Part shown: piece by piece, positions 62,401 through 64,000 of the stretch | How positions within the stretch are numbered: the stretch's first letter is position 1 | Layout: every line of letters starts with the position of its first letter | From: Adineta ricciae | Lineage: Eukaryota; Rotifera; Eurotatoria; Adinetida; Adinetidae | Length of the DNA: 64,000 nucleotides | Direction of reading: 5' to 3' | NCBI GenBank assembly: GCA_905250025.1 | Contig: CAJNOJ010000059.1 | Location: 351,280-415,279, forward strand | Made by a program: the position numbers and the translations under genes | Notes under the pieces: generated by a model | Database searches by the model: none | The model's input: the letters and a program-made list of their open reading frames with translations, nothing else | What the model was told of the DNA's origin: nothing

Positions 62401-64000
62401 TCCATATTTGGATCCGCTAAATGGAGTAATAAGAAGTAAAGTATATATTTTTTCCGAAATGTTGTGAAGAAATTTACGTGATGATGATAATGAAGCCGTC
62501 TGTGGATTTGGTCTTGGTTTTTTTGCTCCTCCACCAAAAATACCGTACCATAGTTTGACGGCTAATTCTGGTGTCGACCATTTGCGCACCAATAATCGAT
62601 ACAACGTATTACAATCATCAGTTGATAAAGCGTAGATCAGTAGTGACATGTAAACGGCAATGAGAATTTCGACGAGAAGAATTTTTAGTTTGGTTAGATT
62701 ATTCTCTTGATCCTTGATTAGGCTCGTGAAGATTTTGATTCCTAATGAAGAAAATTGAGAAATAGTCATCGAAGAGAAACAGAATCGAGTGATGATAAAA
62801 TTACCTGGCCAATCTTTCGGTGCTGTTGTTGGTGCTTCTCGTTCAATCAATTCTGTAACACTCTTGCGTCTATGCAATCGAACTGATTCTCTTCGATATA
62901 GATACGACCTAAAATCGAATTCATTTCACCAATAGACTTGATCTTTTACGTAACAAAATTCTTTACTTTAGAAATGATTCCACTGCGATACGTTCACTCG
63001 TTTGATTTTCATTCGTATGACATAGTGATTGATAAACACAACTGGCCAATGCAATCGATAAGTCTCTAACCGCAACAATCTGCATACTCTGTTCCGTTAT
63101 TTTCGGTAATTTTAACCACGTTGTCATTGTGCGTAGGAGATCTTGACTTAAGTCGCGTAGATAACTTATAGCATTATTACTAACACTCAACGTTCCAGAT
63201 AGATTGGCAATCAATAATGGTACTTGTGTTGGTAGTGGAATTGGATATTTCAATTGCGTACGACGGTCACGATATAATTCATGCATTAATAATAACAATT
63301 CCATGCGTACGGACGCTAAACCACCGCCATGCATACCGTGAAGGCTTGTAAATGAAACTAGTGTGCGTAGAAGATGTTCATTGGCTTTTAACCAACGACG
63401 ACGTCGTAGTAAACGCTTCATTCTTGTTTCAAAGGTACTTGTACGAACGTAGGATACAGATGGAGATTCGGCACTGGAAAATGTGCCTGTTGGCAGTATT
63501 GGATCATCATTTATGTCCGATAAGATAGGAGCATCTAAATCTTAGGAACACGAGATTTCTTCAGAGACTGTCTCGAATTCAACATACTTTCATGCGAATC
63601 TTCAGCATCGGCATCCGCAGATGTATTCAGATTGCACAAATGACGAATGACACCTATTTCTTGTTCGAGCCAACACGCTAAATGATGTCTAAAAGATAAA
63701 TTACCGTTTGTCATTCTTTCGTGGAAATTTTTATGAACATTTTTACCTGAGTTGTCCACCTGCAACTTCAAATCCAGTTGCCAATGTCGCCATTTCTTCG
63801 ACGATGATTTTCAAGCAACAGATTAGTTTCATGTACTGTCCAATTGTATCAAATTGTTGTTTTACAGATTTATCGTCCACTGAAGCTGTTGCTTTTTGTA
63901 CTGGCTCTTCGACCTTGGGTGGTTCCTCTTCCTTTTCCTTTTCGTCATCGCTCCATTCAAGTTGTAACTCATCATCTTCGACTTTGTTCGTGACCGGTTG
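59500..64000 (-). CDS. DMXL: DMXL/rabconnectin-3 alpha-like protein, C-terminal part (continues past right edge)
   Basis: A long multi-exon minus-strand gene whose 5' part is outside the window. Last exons: 61017-61136, 60819-60961, 60618-60768, 60502-60562, 60324-60448, 60201-60272, 60002-60146, 59731-59951, 59500-59679; more exons run up to 64,000. The C-terminal WD40 repeats include TGCSDGSVYLLNW, LLATCGSSNDQQNVALWDTL, LLLSGGKQGDICIFDLRQRK and FYVTGSTKGNIKIWRL. Upstream are RLWKYLVNDEQSQGIFIKYI, SWVLMRYAIVRLVNKRLW, KLWYGIFGGGAKKPRP, and near the right edge IIVEEMATLATGFEVAGGQL, all as in DmX-like proteins. The family regulates V-ATPase assembly (RAVE-like) and synaptic vesicle traffic. Acidic and polyglutamine inserts occur around 62,040-62,300. 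Identity is secure; exon limits above 61,200 were not fixed. Confidence 0.92.

Overview
This is a eukaryotic, animal-type genomic window: about one third G+C, genes split by many very short introns (mostly 45-70 bases, GT..AG, usually starting GTAAGA/GTAAGT), genes packed on both strands, and clear metazoan orthologues (S6 kinase, calcineurin A, Na+/Ca2+ exchanger, SS18, TFAP4, BIN3, DMXL/rabconnectin, TPRG1L, STPG2). Together with a multicopper oxidase and a bacterial-looking single-exon ACT-domain gene, this most resembles a bdelloid rotifer; that is inference from gene style and content, not a database match.

Layout. 1-6.4 kb: the N-terminal part of a sperm-tail STPG2-like gene (minus, runs off the left edge) with a small secreted-protein gene inside its intron on the other strand, then a complete p70 S6 kinase gene. 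6.4-15.1 kb: mostly gene-poor, with one secreted lysine-rich protein gene (9.6 kb) and, at 13,060, a single N flanked by two identical 221-base copies, which looks like an unmerged contig overlap. 15.1-16.8 kb: the 5' part of calcineurin A stops in mid-exon at a second single N (16,162) and the sequence after it is the 3' part of a TMEM26-like gene, so the join makes a chimera. 16.8-20.6 kb: gene-poor with microsatellites. 20.6-29.9 kb: Na+/Ca2+ exchanger, SLC10-type transporter, a small unknown gene and a secreted multicopper oxidase. 30.8-39.4 kb: a dense block with TPRG1L-like, two tandem SSXT-domain genes (SS18L2-like and SS18), lipoyl synthase, a GalNAc-transferase and uracil-DNA glycosylase. 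39.5-43.7 kb: a Rap-GAP-domain gene with an alternative first exon. 45.8-49.6 kb: the ACT-domain gene, two related four-helix membrane protein genes and an unknown helical protein between them. 52.5-54.7 kb: transcription factor AP-4. 55.6-64 kb: an unknown gene, BIN3, and the C-terminal half of a DMXL/rabconnectin-3 gene that leaves the window on the right.

The genes do not form a functional operon-like system. They include Ca2+ handling (exchanger, calcineurin), nutrient/growth signalling (S6K, an ACT amino-acid-binding-type protein), membrane traffic and synapse (DMXL, TPRG1L, BIN3), chromatin and transcription (SS18, AP-4) and housekeeping (LIAS, UNG, GALNT). For all multi-exon genes said to be complete, the inferred exon lengths add up to a multiple of three and give an uninterrupted reading frame; exon limits were read by eye from splice consensus, frame and homology. 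The most unusual content is the pair of assembly joins, the tandem SSXT genes with matching exon design, the candidate transferred genes, and several lineage-restricted-looking proteins.
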